Positions 47,291 through 57,172 of a stretch of 64,000 nucleotides of DNA are shown piece after piece; the stretch's first letter is position 1; each line of letters starts with the position of its first letter. The translations under genes and the position numbers were made by a program. Under the pieces are notes generated by a model. The model did no database searches, was not told the origin of the DNA, and was given only the letters and a program-made list of their open reading frames with translations. The DNA is from Ancylostoma caninum (taxonomy: Eukaryota > Nematoda > Chromadorea > Rhabditida > Ancylostomatidae), in assembly GCA_037903475.1 (NCBI GenBank), contig JBAJFG010000006.1:311501-375500 (forward strand), in the 5' to 3' direction.

Positions 47291-48030
47291 GTTAAAGCTC
47301 GCCTTTGAAGGTTCTCACTGAACCTTGCCACGCGGTATTGCAATAGGAGATTCTTGAATAATAGTTTGTTAAAATATGATATGTACAGAGGAATGATAAA
47401 TATTGCTGACTTCTTGGCGGACGCGACGCGTGAAATGAACTGCCGATTATTGAGTAGATGGTGATGTTGCACCGTGTATTGACAGTAATCTCCGCTACCG
47501 ACGCGAGCGACGTTGGGAAGGGCGATGCAAGAGGGCCCCTTGCTCTGTTTTTATACATTGTCGTCGCAGCCTAGAATGTCAGCATATCAAAATCTGAACA
47601 GATCCGCTAAAGATCCTCTTATATAAATCATGGTAGTGCAACAAAATTTTCTAGAGCGCATGCGTAGGGGGAATAGCACGTGACCGCACGCTTTAGCAGT
47701 GAGGCTCATATATAGACTGTGGGTCGCGAGGATGCGCAGCTGACGGGGCATTCGGCCGTTTTTTCGTCATAGGTGCATAGACGTGGTGGAAGTCGCGTGC
47801 ATTCGGGATTTCCCCGTGGGACCAGCGGCTAGCGGTCTCGAGCCCTCCGGGCGAGACAGTGTTTACAGCGATTTGGCGATGCATAGCAGCAATGTACGGA
47901 GCAGAGTAGCCCCTGTGATGGATCTTTGTCAGTAACTGCACTCAATCTTGGGAACGCTGGACGTGAATAATTTAAATAATGATATTGAAACTTCTCTGAC
48001 CCTATTATATTGTGATACTAGCATAGCTAC
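47291..48030. other. 740-bp interruption between minisatellite blocks
   Basis: Non-repetitive DNA splits the array. It may be an insertion, but no terminal repeats could be matched. A minus-strand frame at 47693-47941 (HRGYSAPYIAAMHRQIA) is unrecognised. Confidence 0.35.
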
Positions 48031-48440
48031 AGCGGAGTTGAGAAGGTAGAAGGGGACCCGCATTGGCAAGGGAAATTTGAGGAGGAAGTGCTCGGACTTG
48101 AAAAGGTCGAAGGTATCCCGCATTGGAGGGAAACTGACCAGGCGCTCGAACTTGAGAGGATCCCGCGTGGCAAGAAGAATTTGAAGAGAGAATATTTGGA
48201 CTTGCGAAGGCTGAGGGGAATCGGCGTCGCTGGAAGAGATCATATAGGAGGTACCTTGAGTTGAGAAGGTCGGAGAAAACCCATTTTCATGAGGACTCCG
48301 AAGAGGGGGCTCCTTGAGTTAGGATGGCCGAGAGTAAGTTGCGTTGACGAGGACATCGCGGGGATGATGTACTAAGTCGTGAGGGTCTTGGGGAGCACAC
48401 ATTGCGGTACCATGTCGAAGAGGTTGAGAGGGTCATGTGA
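48031..48440. repeat. degenerate minisatellite, block 2
   Basis: The same unit as at 46770-47290 resumes (GAGTTGAGAAGGTAGAAGGG, CTTGAAAAGGTCGAAGG, CTTGAGAGGATCCCGC, GAGTTGAGAAGGTCGG), again with about 60-bp spacing and high divergence. Confidence 0.65.
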
Positions 48441-48751
48441 AAGTTGCGCTCTGGGTGGTTGGGTCTTGGGTTAGTGGCTCCACCCGAGAAGAGGTTCTCA
48501 GTTTCTTGAAAGAATTGCCCAGCAGGCCATAGTCACGGACCTTTTTAAAATAAATTTTTGTAATTTTTGCTTCAAGCGTGAAACCGCGGTACTCCTCTCC
48601 ATCGATGACCTCTCGGATGTGGTAAGACATAACATATAACTATATAACTATAATGTAACAGATGAACGTCGTTCCAATCTGGAACCCTGGCCATGAAACT
48701 GGTCCGTTAAAATTGATGGCGCTCAGACTTTGGTAGATAGTACGTAGAGGG

Positions 48752-48880
48752 TAGTGGTGGAAGCAGGGAGAGGGCGCCCTCCCGAAGCTGTGTGGCCGAA
48801 CTTTCAAACTTACCTAGAACAATAAATACTCTTTATTAGTTCTAATTGTTTGTTTTTGTCATGTTTTAAGTAGCTATTAC
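48752..48880. mobile_element. hAT-like fragment
   Basis: GTAGTGGTGGAAGCAGGGAG is followed by GGCGCCCTCCC and GTGGCCGAA. It resembles the left part of the copy at 30916, including the order of G- and C-rich runs. No right end was found. Confidence 0.4.
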
Positions 48881-48889
48881 TGATTCTCA

Positions 48890-49600
48890 ATATAAGGAAG
48901 AAAAAGAGAGAAAAAGAAATGGATAGGATGCTCCACGCGTAGTTCACGGATGGAATGAAAAGCGCACGTTTGGAAAGAAGCGCTCAAACTCAAATCTGAT
49001 CCCAATAGCTTTCACAATTTCGTCAAGTGGCTGCCACACCGACACTTTCTACCGTCCCTTAGGGGCGCTAGTTTTCTCAAAAATAAGTACACCCAAATCA
49101 ATCTCAATAGATAGATTCTATGCATCACAATGAGCTGAATTTTTTGGGAATTTTTCAATATTGCTCTCGATGCCGGTCGACCTAAACATCGCTTAAAAAC
49201 AAATTCACGCACACCTCTCTGACCGCCTCAATCAAAGGTGGTTGAAACACTATGTTTTTAATGGTATTTGCTGCTGTGTAAGAAGCTCGTGTTGAAAAGT
49301 TTATAGATGTTCAGACTCGTCATGGAATGCATAATTTAGCTTTTTAAGAGAGATTGGTATTGGTTCCCTTTGAAGAATTTTATAGATGAGCGACGCTTTG
49401 CGACGGTTTAACGTCGAGCGCGTCCTTTTTGCAAAGATTAGGAGCAGTATTTTACTCGAGGCGAAGAAATTATAGCTATGCAGATAATGAGCAATTACGT
49501 GTACGTCTAGTTGAGCACATGAGCGTAGTTTTAGGTTTCATTGGGTCTGTAAAGGTCATTAGAGGCACCCTCGCACTTGGAAGTGTTATCTGAAATTAAT
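48890..49600. other. no assignable gene
   Basis: Short frames only. Confidence 0.3.
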
Positions 49601-49601
49601 A

Positions 49602-49720
49602 CCCCCCCCCCCCGGGAATAAGTCGCCAAATTTTTGAAATTACTTTACAATTCAAATGAAAATCCTGTATCAGTTTATCATTCATTGTTTATTTCTATTA
49701 TAATTTTTAGAATGATTCCT
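49602..49720. mobile_element. hAT-like fragment
   Basis: A run of C then GGG is followed by CGCCAAATTTTTGAAATTAC, nearly the same as 30950-30975. The copy lacks a recognisable terminus. Confidence 0.45.
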
Positions 49721-49896
49721 CTTGAGTATTTATTATTATAAAAACTACTTTCATTAATCTTCTATTCCATACAGGTCTAAAGAAGTTTAGACATTCCGAT
49801 AGCTTCGCAACAAACAGATAAACACTTTCGTTGACTTATTTCTAGCTCATTTTCTTTCTTTTTTGAACATTCATTTCTAGTCTTTAGAACCTATTT

Positions 49897-50117
49897 CTAA
49901 ATAACAACTTTTTTGGAACCCCAACTGTCCTGATACGCAAAGGGCAGGCACAACACCCTGTCTTCACAGTCGGTCACATCCCTTGCGCACTGGATTCGCA
50001 TGATATGTTCCAGGATCTTCTGTAGCCAGAACTTGCAGAACTTAGTAGGATAGAAATCAATCGAAGTCAGAAAGCCAAAGTCGTTGAGAAACTCGTTCAA
50101 ACATTTAGTAACAGCTG
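49897..50117 (-). CDS. 3'-terminal exon, unknown conserved-looking protein
   Basis: On the minus strand ATTTTCAG ends at 50118. The exon then reads AVTKCLNEFLNDFGFLTSID, FYPTKFCKFWLQKILEHIMR, IQCARDVTDCEDRVLCLPFA, YQDSWGSKKVVI and stops at TAG. Four Cys residues, a regular helical pattern and good codon use make it very protein-like. It starts in phase 1. A donor (AAAG, GTAAAC) with matching phase lies on the minus strand near 50480, preceded by a short possible exon (PFIFLCLRLDCK). I do not recognise the family. The strand and signals make it a good target for transcript mapping. Confidence 0.5.
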
Positions 50118-50232
50118 CTGAAAATCGAAGACTATAGAGTGGTCCTTATGCACTATGAACTCTTTTTCCCTTTTCGAAAATTTTTCATCACAAACAGAAC
50201 AATATGTGAGTTCCGTAGTTTTTTCTTTGCAG

Positions 50233-50426
50233 AAACTCCAGCACTTTACCTATACGACTGTAGTGGAGTGCACATTCCATATAAGTCACATGGAGTTTGT
50301 GGCAGATCTGCGTGGCATACACTATGCGGCAGTGACTTGTTGTATCTCGTGGTTCGACCGAATTTCTTCCTCATTTTTCAAGTAGCTATATCTTTAGTTG
50401 CACTAGTAATCCTCCTGATTGCATAA
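50233..50426 (+). CDS. possible terminal exon with C-terminal membrane segment
   Basis: After a TTTTCTTTGCAG acceptor the frame reads TPALYLYDCSGVHIPYKSHG, VCGRSAWHTLCGSDLLYLVV and ends in a hydrophobic segment FFLIFQVAISLVALVILLIA before TAA. That would be a C-tail membrane anchor. The alternative frame from the same acceptor is also open, to 50385. If both this and the minus-strand exon at 49897-50117 are real, they belong to overlapping genes on opposite strands, which is a reason for caution. Confidence 0.25.
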
Positions 50427-50429
50427 CAT

Positions 50430-51040
50430 GTGAGGCTTGGTCGGCAAAAACTCAATCCCATTAGAAAGACAGTGTCACCACCTCCCTCAGGTTTACCTTT
50501 ACAATCGAGCCGAAGACAAAGAAAAATGAAGGGCTACAGAGAAACAAGCTCTCAGAAAGCTTGAAATTGTTGTTTCAAAGTTTACGTTAGATGTTACACT
50601 ATTGAAATGGAAAAAGTGCACTTAAGTCTCTAAACTACAATTGTATGCAACATACACATAAACATACAATTGTATGCACTTTTCACAGAAAGCTTATCAT
50701 ATGATTATACATCTCAAGATGTTAGGCAAACCCCCTATAGTTTTCAAGTATTCAGCGTAACACCTACAGTTTTTAACTATCTAGCAACTCATAGCTTTTA
50801 GGCACTCCTCCGTCTTAGTACCTAAAGCCACACTTACAGTGCATCTGAGTCCGATTCGGTCGATAACAAAAGATACATATTGATCTTCGCCATCCGACGA
50901 TCGATATTTATCATTTGTTATCCGACCGGACCGGACTTCAATGAACTATACATGTAGCTTAAAGATAGTGCCTCACCTCATTGACTGCGTTCGAGATTTC
51001 CGTGTGGGTCGAACATATGCGACATATGAAAACCCCATCC
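50430..51040. other. no assignable gene
   Basis: Contains two copies of ACAATTGTATGCA (50638 and 50668) and otherwise A/T-rich DNA. Confidence 0.3.
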
Positions 51041-51041
51041 C

Positions 51042-51288
51042 TGATAACTGTGTAGCACGAACGCAGGCCGAACGGCGTAATAGTTCGGGTAGAAACCCTA
51101 GTAGCAACGGTTGCCAGTGGCTGCCATTCTCCCCTCGATTGCTGCTCAATCTGTCGGTCCTTTAGCAGCAATTGCTGAGGGACGGCAGCAATCAAATGGG
51201 AGAATGACAGCAACTGGCAACCGTTGCTGCGAGGCTTTCTACTCGATCCATTACGGCGTTTGGTCTGCGTTCGTCCTGCACAGTTATC
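51042..51288. mobile_element. palindromic foldback MITE, about 247 bp
   Basis: Arms of about 105 bp are inverted copies: CTGATAACTGTG and CGAACGCAG outside, GCAACGGTTGCCAG inside, then a second inner pair CATTCTCCC-GATTGCTGC around GTCGGTCCTTTAG. There are a few mismatches only and no coding capacity. The target duplication could not be fixed. Confidence 0.75.
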
Positions 51289-51691
51289 AGAGATTAGTTA
51301 CGAGAATTTCAAAATTCTCGGCCAGTGGACGAGAGGCTTCATTCCGCAGCAAGAGCTAGCGGATGCGGCAAGTTTTTCCGACACGGCAGTACTTGATCAG
51401 TTGATAATAACCACTGCTTAGAAGTTCATCTTTATGTGCAACCCAAATTTTTCAGCTCCGTTTCTGCTAGCTTTCTAGCAAGTAAACTCGTCCGCTCCAA
51501 TATTGAAATTGGTCTTTAAAATAGGGGTTCTTAACCGTTTTTTCACATTTCAAGCACATTATTGGAATCAGCACGTCGAGTAGGATCAGATTCCGTTGAT
51601 ATCTCGATACACATCATGAGGTGAGACACTGCCTCTAAGGCTTTGAGGGCTTCTAAATTCATAGTGCTTCAGTTCGCAAGTCCGGTCGTCC

Positions 51692-52516
51692 TTGAACCTC
51701 GACATTCGCATATCAGTACAAATTGGTACCGAAAGCCAAGTAAGAAGAACTTCATCGTCCATTGTTCCTTCCGCTCATCCAGCGCGGACGAATAGAGCCA
51801 TCAATGGCGACATGTTTAAGAGCGCAGCGAAGGTCTGTTCAGGTAGCGGAGAGAAACACGATTCACTTGGCTTAGCGACTACTATTCCTATATCTAGCGG
51901 TTATGTACCGGGAAGACTTCACAGTTGGCGACGAAGCAATCAAAGCGAAAGGGGCACACCAACTCAGAAAGCAAAGTCCAGTTTTGCATGCCGTTTCTCC
52001 GATGAAGTGAGCAGAGCTACGCGACTTTGTCTGAGGAGAACAGACTTGGAAGATTTGGTAACGGTCGTAGAAATACCACCAAAGAACCAGAGATACCAAC
52101 TAGTTCGGAACCGCATATACGACCGTCTTTTCACAACACCGAACTGCGTGATTTGCACGTTTCGCGGAGAAGGTGACTCCATGAAATCCTGTGCCGTCTA
52201 CATGATTAAGTGTACGAATTGCGGTCGCGAATACACTGCTGAAACTGCACTGCCACTTTGCGTTCGAGTCAAAGAACATCTTGAGGGGTTATCAAGCTCT
52301 CCCACTTCCATCCCACTCGGTTGTTATCAAATGCAAGTTGACAATGGGGTCGATTACGAAGTAGAAACCACAGACCTCGAGCTTGAAACTGAAATTTCCG
52401 CACGCAGGTCTCTCGAGGTGTTTTGGATTCATGTCAAAAATCCAAAAATGTACCGCGAGGAGGAGTGCCCCAGCATCACCAATGAAATCCCGTATCTTAG
52501 ACTGTGTAACATCTAA
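51692..52516 (+). CDS. Penelope-like element, C-terminal GIY-YIG endonuclease part
   Basis: A 274-codon frame, the longest non-repetitive one here. Its second half is the GIY-YIG endonuclease of Penelope-like retroelements, which nicks target DNA for reverse transcription. Around residues 146-180 it has LFTTPNCVICTF, then the GIY-equivalent strand VYMIKCTNCGREY and TAETALPLCVRVKEH (ETxRPLxxRxxEH; here Y-I-G is Y-T-A and the conserved Arg after PL is kept). IPLGCYQMQ, ISARRSLEVFWI, NPKMYREEECPSITNE and LRLCNI close it. The first 140 residues are less recognisable, with no RT motifs. The catalytic core is partly altered, so activity is doubtful. A hammerhead-like motif follows at 53800. Confidence 0.75.
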   Translation: MNLDIRISVQIGTESQVRRTSSSIVPSAHPARTNRAINGDMFKSAAKVCSGSGEKHDSLGLATTIPISSGYVPGRLHSWRRSNQSERGTPTQKAKSSFACRFSDEVSRATRLCLRRTDLEDLVTVVEIPPKNQRYQLVRNRIYDRLFTTPNCVICTFRGEGDSMKSCAVYMIKCTNCGREYTAETALPLCVRVKEHLEGLSSSPTSIPLGCYQMQVDNGVDYEVETTDLELETEISARRSLEVFWIHVKNPKMYREEECPSITNEIPYLRLCNI

Positions 52517-52673
52517 GTCGAGATATGGTTTGCGGCAGAACGCCTCATTCTACTAACAAGTCTGACCCGTTCTGTCGTAACAAGCACCATCCAGCGGTGA
52601 ACTTAGAAAGGTGCGACTTTTATCCTCACTAGTTCTGTCATTTCGAAGTATGGCCTGGTTCTTGATTGCTTAA

Positions 52674-53136
52674 AGGCAGCAGGAGCTGAAATTCTCGTCT
52701 CTGAGCTGAGCTGCGGGTGGTGAAGTACAGACTCAGCACATTATGAATGTGAAACGAACACAGACAATGATGGCTTCCCTGCAGAGAAAATGGAACATTC
52801 GTCGCGAACACGCCTGGCCGTGTTCGCGCGCGGACGAGTTTTCCCCGGCGCGAAAGCCATTGCGGTGCGTGGTTTGGCGCAAAGGGAAAACGAAATGCAT
52901 TCAATTCACAGGGTTTCGTGGCGGGACTCGGCCAAAACCACGCGCCGCAATGGCTTTCGCGCCGGGGAAAACTCGTTCGCGCACGAACACAGCCAGGCGT
53001 GTTCGCGACGAATGTTCCATTTTCTCTGCAGGTAAGCCATCATTGTCTGTGTTCGTTTCACATTCATGATGTGCTGAGTCTGTACTTCACCACCCGCAGC
53101 TCAGCTCAGAGACGAGAATTTCAGCTCCTGTTGCCT
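52674..53136. mobile_element. piggyBac-like MITE forming a 463-bp near-perfect palindrome
   Basis: AGGCAGCAGGAGCTG and its near-complement mark the ends, with TTAA on both sides (52670-52673 and 53137-53140). Arms of about 205 bp are almost identical inverted copies over landmarks such as CGTCTCTGAGCTGAGCTG, GAACACAGACAATGATGGCT and CCCCGGCGCGAAAGCCATTG, around a loop of about 55 bp. The very low arm divergence points to recent formation or gene conversion. The open frames seen in the arms are a by-product. Confidence 0.88.
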
Positions 53137-53148
53137 TTAACCAAGGCG

Positions 53149-53277
53149 GCGTCTGTGGGACAACTTTCATCCCAGAGATACGGGGACGACGAACGCAGGC
53201 CGAACACGTTTCAACAGCAGTTACACCGCGACGCGAAAGCCTATTTTGCTGCCCCACGAGCTGCGTTCGCCTCGTAA
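53149..53277 (+). repeat. dispersed repeat, shared with 61160-61275 (inverted)
   Basis: CACGTTTCAACAGCA-TACACCGC and flanking sequence recur at 61185-61260 on the other strand. In translation both read PNTFQQ-LHR---AYF-P, with matching residues on either side. It could be a MITE end or a coding fragment; the DNA match is not confined to one frame. Confidence 0.5.
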
Positions 53278-53377
53278 AGGCTGTGTTACGGGGGCTATGA
53301 ATTGGAAGAACTGGTTTGCATGTCTCAAACCTAGGATGCAGCTCAATCTGGGCGCAGGACTGTGTTTCTACTGTAGA

Positions 53378-53403
53378 CTTGGGTAAGTAGATGCTTACCC
53401 AAG
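53378..53403. repeat. perfect 10-bp hairpin
   Basis: CTTGGGTAAG, six-base loop, CTTACCCAAG. Isolated. Confidence 0.5.
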
Positions 53404-53796
53404 CTCATCCAAAAATCGTCCCGACCGCGTACGCGCTTGCTGCTGCAGCGCTTGGTGGACGCAGCGAACGTTCAGGTCCGCGCCGCACCCGCTCGCATCC
53501 GCACCGCACGGGTCTCGTCTGACCGATTATTGGCACTGGGCCACGGTTTAAATAGGGCCTCAGCCACCCTTACCGGTCTCGCAGGGCTCGCTTTGCCTCC
53601 GCCGAAGCGGAGACACGACTAACCTCTGATGCTTAGTCACAGACTTCTATACACCTTCCAGGGTGCGGGGCGCCATCTGGCGAAGAGCAAGACAAGAGGA
53701 GCAGAACGCAGGTTCAACGACATCTCTGTTAATCGAGGGCAGGTTCTGCTGCGTTTGCCTTATTCAACCATCTGAGGTAGATCACTTAGACTGCTT

Positions 53797-53830
53797 GCCC
53801 CGACGAAGGCGAAGCCGCCGAAACGTTGAC
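53797..53830 (+). ncRNA. hammerhead-like motif, Penelope type
   Basis: CCGACGA, then a GGCG/CGCC stem with loop AAGC (53808-53819), then GAAAC. The hammerhead core CUGANGA, stem II, GAAA is complete except for one base (CC in place of CU). It shares the trailing ACGTT with the minus-strand motif at 31110-31150. It lies 1.3 kb downstream of the Penelope endonuclease frame, with the palindromic MITE inserted in between. Confidence 0.45.
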
Positions 53831-53839
53831 CAATAGTAA

Positions 53840-55210
53840 AGGTTCACTAACAACCTCGTGTACGGCTCAAAAAAGCATAATTCGTACTCATGATGCTCCT
53901 TCTTCAGCATTCGTGGCGATGTGACTTGTTGTGCGCTAGTACTCCAATGGTAGATACTGTTCATGTTGTAGTACTACTGTTTTTCTGAAGTAAGCACACA
54001 TCGTGTCTAGTGTCTGATACGTCTCCTTCGTACAAAGTTTTATTCAGGCAGCCGTACTTTCATCGTCTTTGAGTTCCATACATAGCTCTGCACCTGTAAT
54101 AAGATGATTTTGCACCGCCCTCTCCGACTATATTCCTACGGAAGAGTATAAAAAAATATGGCAGGGAAATGTGTATGCGTAAGCGATGTTCTCCTCGTAG
54201 TAACGGAAACCGAAGAACTACCTTGAAGTTAAAAGCGTAGGCAATGTTCTCCTCGTAGTAATCGAAACCAAAGAACTTTGAACTTGAAGTGTGTAGGCGT
54301 AGCCGACGAAGAACTACGTTGAACTCGTTCGACATTTACACACCGTTCGCTGTCCTTGAGAATGTACGATTCCTTCTAATTTGTCTGGGGCAATACCTGG
54401 AAAAGGGTGAAATGTAGCAGAACGCCGCGATATAAGCCCAGATCTCTCTTACTTTACCCCAAAATCATCAGTGTAGATATGACACGAGAACCAGCTGCTC
54501 GTCTATTTACTCAAAGGTTTCGATTTCTCCTTTTCCTATCTTCTGTCTGACTACAAACTTCTAAGAGTGTTTGGCCAAATGTGCAGTACCTACTGCTTAT
54601 TCGTTAGCGCCAATTCTATGCTATGAAAGAGCGCAAAACGAATAGTCAATTCTGAAGAAAAAAGAAAAGGAACGGAAAGTATGGGTTTCTCATTAGGTTC
54701 TTCTATTTTCTAGCAAGTTTGCAAGGTTTTTCTGTCAAAAGAAATCTCGAGCTTGTAAAGGAGTCTGGTGCTTGAGCTCTTTTTGAGCTCTTATAGATCT
54801 CAATATACACTTTTCCTATAGTTTCCACTTTTTTCTTAAGGTGTAATTCCCTACCAGAGAGCCTATTTTCGCGTGCAGAATCCTGCAGCACGCCTCAATC
54901 TAGCCATAATCGAGCCTTCACATCATGTAGCTTTGAAACTAATTCTGCTATTACATTTCTCATAAAAGGTTGTGCAGAGGAGTGTCGTTGGTCGCCGTCC
55001 TTTTCGATAGATCCTCAGCTTGCGTTGGAAATTTATCCGGCTAGCTCAATCCAGAAATATGATACAGTAAACGAAGACGAGAGAAAAGGAAGAAGAGCGT
55101 AAAATTTTTGCAAAACAAAACTTTTTGTTGTTCATGAAACTTTCCTCGTCAGGTTTTTTAATAAATTGAGCAGTGCTGGACTCATGTGGATAATTACAAC
55201 AGTTCGTTTT
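53840..55210. other. no assignable gene; short tandem array at 54174-54330
   Basis: A 58-bp unit (CGATGTTCTCCTCGTAGTAA, then CGAAACC-AAGAAC) is repeated two and a half times at 54174-54330. Elsewhere only short frames, with no splice context I trust. Confidence 0.4.
54174..54330. repeat. 58-bp tandem repeat, 2.5 units
   Basis: Unit starts near 54177, 54235 and 54297. The unit begins GCGTA(A/G)GC. On the minus strand the frame stays open and gives repeated YYEENIAYAF-like segments. Confidence 0.7.
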
Positions 55211-55215
55211 CGCAG

Positions 55216-55442
55216 GAGGTTCTATTGTTGTTCGATTTCCGAGATTATCTCTAAGACGTGTGGCCTATGTTATTAGTATTATTGCTGTGTGCGTAAGTGG
55301 GATCAGCATACGTTTCTCATTTCATTACCATGATATTGTCGACAACAAATACGATGGTAATTTTGTATCGAGATCCCCTCTTGTAGATTACGGTAACTAT
55401 AGTGTAGGGATTACTGGAATTTGTCAACTACCGTATTCATGA
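55216..55442 (+). CDS. possible exon with membrane segment
   Basis: After a GTTTTCGCAG acceptor the frame reads SIVVRFPRLSLRRVAYVISI, IAVC and then meets GTAAGTGG, a good donor at 55293; read through, it stays open to TGA at 55440. RRVAYVISIIAVC would suit a type II membrane anchor. A later block (55459-55680) with KGVVPTKLLLWLEQNKVNAI is also protein-like, but I cannot connect the two. Family unknown. Confidence 0.25.
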
Positions 55443-56187
55443 TCAGACCTGAAAATAACCTCAGTGCAAATGTTGTGGACATTCTGAAAGGTGTTGTTCC
55501 TACAAAACTTCTACTGTGGCTGGAGCAAAACAAAGTGAACGCTATTTTTACTATCAACATGTGCAGTGATCACTTCACAAGTTTCGAGCAGATTCCTACA
55601 AGCGCACTTCACTCCAGTATTTTTAACGTTTACTGTAAAACTCTCGCGGCTGTGGAAACCGTGCTACTTCTTTGTTTATGCTAAAAACCAGCATTTGGTT
55701 CAACTAGCAACTAGTGTGAACTTATTTTTCGGTAAATGCAGTGCAATAATGAGTAAGAATGGTAGCTTCCAAAGGTCGAGAACAGTTGGGTTCAAACGAA
55801 GTGTTTGAGAGATTCTCATCTCAAGGTAGTGCTGATACTAGCTCATATTGCTGGAAAAATATTACTGTCTTTTGGAGTTGGAACAAAAGCAACCAAAATT
55901 TATATGACCCACATGTCAAAGTTCCAAATGGTTCTGTATTGGGAAACTGATTTCAAAACATGAGACTTATCGGTAAATCCCTTGATTCCTGACGTCCAGC
56001 GAACATAAAAAACACCTGTGCATTTTTACCTTATTGTCGTGGATGTGTCAAGAGCTTTTGCACAGATCAAATCGCATTTTGCGATGAAAACAACCGTGCA
56101 ATTAAGAGAACAAGAAACCCAGCCCGAATTGCACTTTCGGCAGCAAAGACCTCTATTCTATTGGGTTGGGAAATAAGGGTGAAAATA

Positions 56188-56385
56188 GAGTTGGGGGGGG
56201 GGTAGGAGCCACTCCTGCGAAGCCTAAGCTTAAGCCATGAAGCCTAAGCTTAAGCCATAGGCTTAGGCTTAAACCTATGCTCAAATATAGAATCAGACTT
56301 AGGCTTAGGCTAGTGCTTTGGCCTTACGCGGTGAAGCCTATGACCTTCCATAAGGTGCCCCCACCCCCCAACTCCCTTTTCGCCG
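56188..56385. repeat. foldback with TTAGGC-like units
   Basis: GAGTTGGGGGGGGGGTAGGA at the left is mirrored by CCCCCACCCCCCAACTCCC at the right. Between them, GAAGCCTAAGCTTAAGCCAT occurs twice in tandem (56219-56258), followed by GGCTTAGGCTTA and CTTAGGCTTAGGCTA. TTAGGC is the nematode telomere hexamer. Confidence 0.6.
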
Positions 56386-56808
56386 GGAATAAGTTCATGT
56401 GGTTTTCCATGGCCACAGAAACCACTATTTTCCATGAACAACATCAATTACACCGAACTGGTTGAAAAACTCCTTCCCTCTTCCATTAATACTGCTAGGG
56501 ACAGGTCAGCTTCTCAGCTCCACGTCTACGAAAAATTGCGTTGTTCGAGACAACTCATTTCGTAGCCCGCAACGCAACTCTTTAATGAAATTCCATGGAA
56601 TGCATGAGTAACTTAACAAAATAGGTGGTATATGAATGCATCAGACCTGTAATGTCCGCACTGGTGGAAATCCCCCACATTTGAGTATCTCGCTTGCCGT
56701 TCTGGTGAAATTTGCGCAGAAAAATTGCGCATGGCCATCTTGGACGATCTCCTTATATCGAGCATTTTAGGGCTTTGCAGGGAATACGTTAGCTAAACTT
56801 ACACATTG

Positions 56809-57172
56809 TTAAAAGTTAGCATAAGTGCTATAGTTTTTCTTCCATTCAAGGCAACCTAAACGGCCTCTGTGCCTAACAATCTGGGCATCCCGAGCGAGAA
56901 GCAACTTTAAAGTCAAAACTGCCCTGTCTAGAGCGGGCATACCACTTCTGTGCTGTCCTTCCAACAGTGAAGTTTCCTCTTCAGACGTCATTGATACCAC
57001 GTGAGCCAGATTTGACCCGCGATTGAAGTCGAACGGTAGTCGGTTGCGGGATGTTCAATTTCGTAGACTTGGAGGGTCACATTCCATGCGGCAAGAAACA
57101 AGTTGAACTGAGAATTGAGAAACCCGGTTATGTCACCGCTAAAAAGCATGTCAAGAGCTACAAATAGGTCAT
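56809..57172 (-). pseudogene. coding-like block with one frameshift, unknown
   Basis: On the minus strand, after a TTGATTTGCAG acceptor (57175), the frame reads HDLFVALDMLFSGDITGFLN, SQFNLFLAAWNVTLQVYEIE, HPATDYRSTSIAGQIWL. It then shifts by one base into VSMTSEEETSLLEGQHRSGM, PALDRAVLTLKLLLARDAQI and VRHRGRLGCLEWKKN before a stop at 56809. Both parts look like protein. They lie inside the mariner-type element at 56161-57257 but do not resemble mariner transposase, so they may be captured host sequence or a different protein. This is speculative. Confidence 0.3.

Noticed and set aside
52674..53136. Open frames of 80-120 codons across the palindrome
   Set aside because: Both arms give mirror-image frames, and the DNA is an inverted-repeat element.
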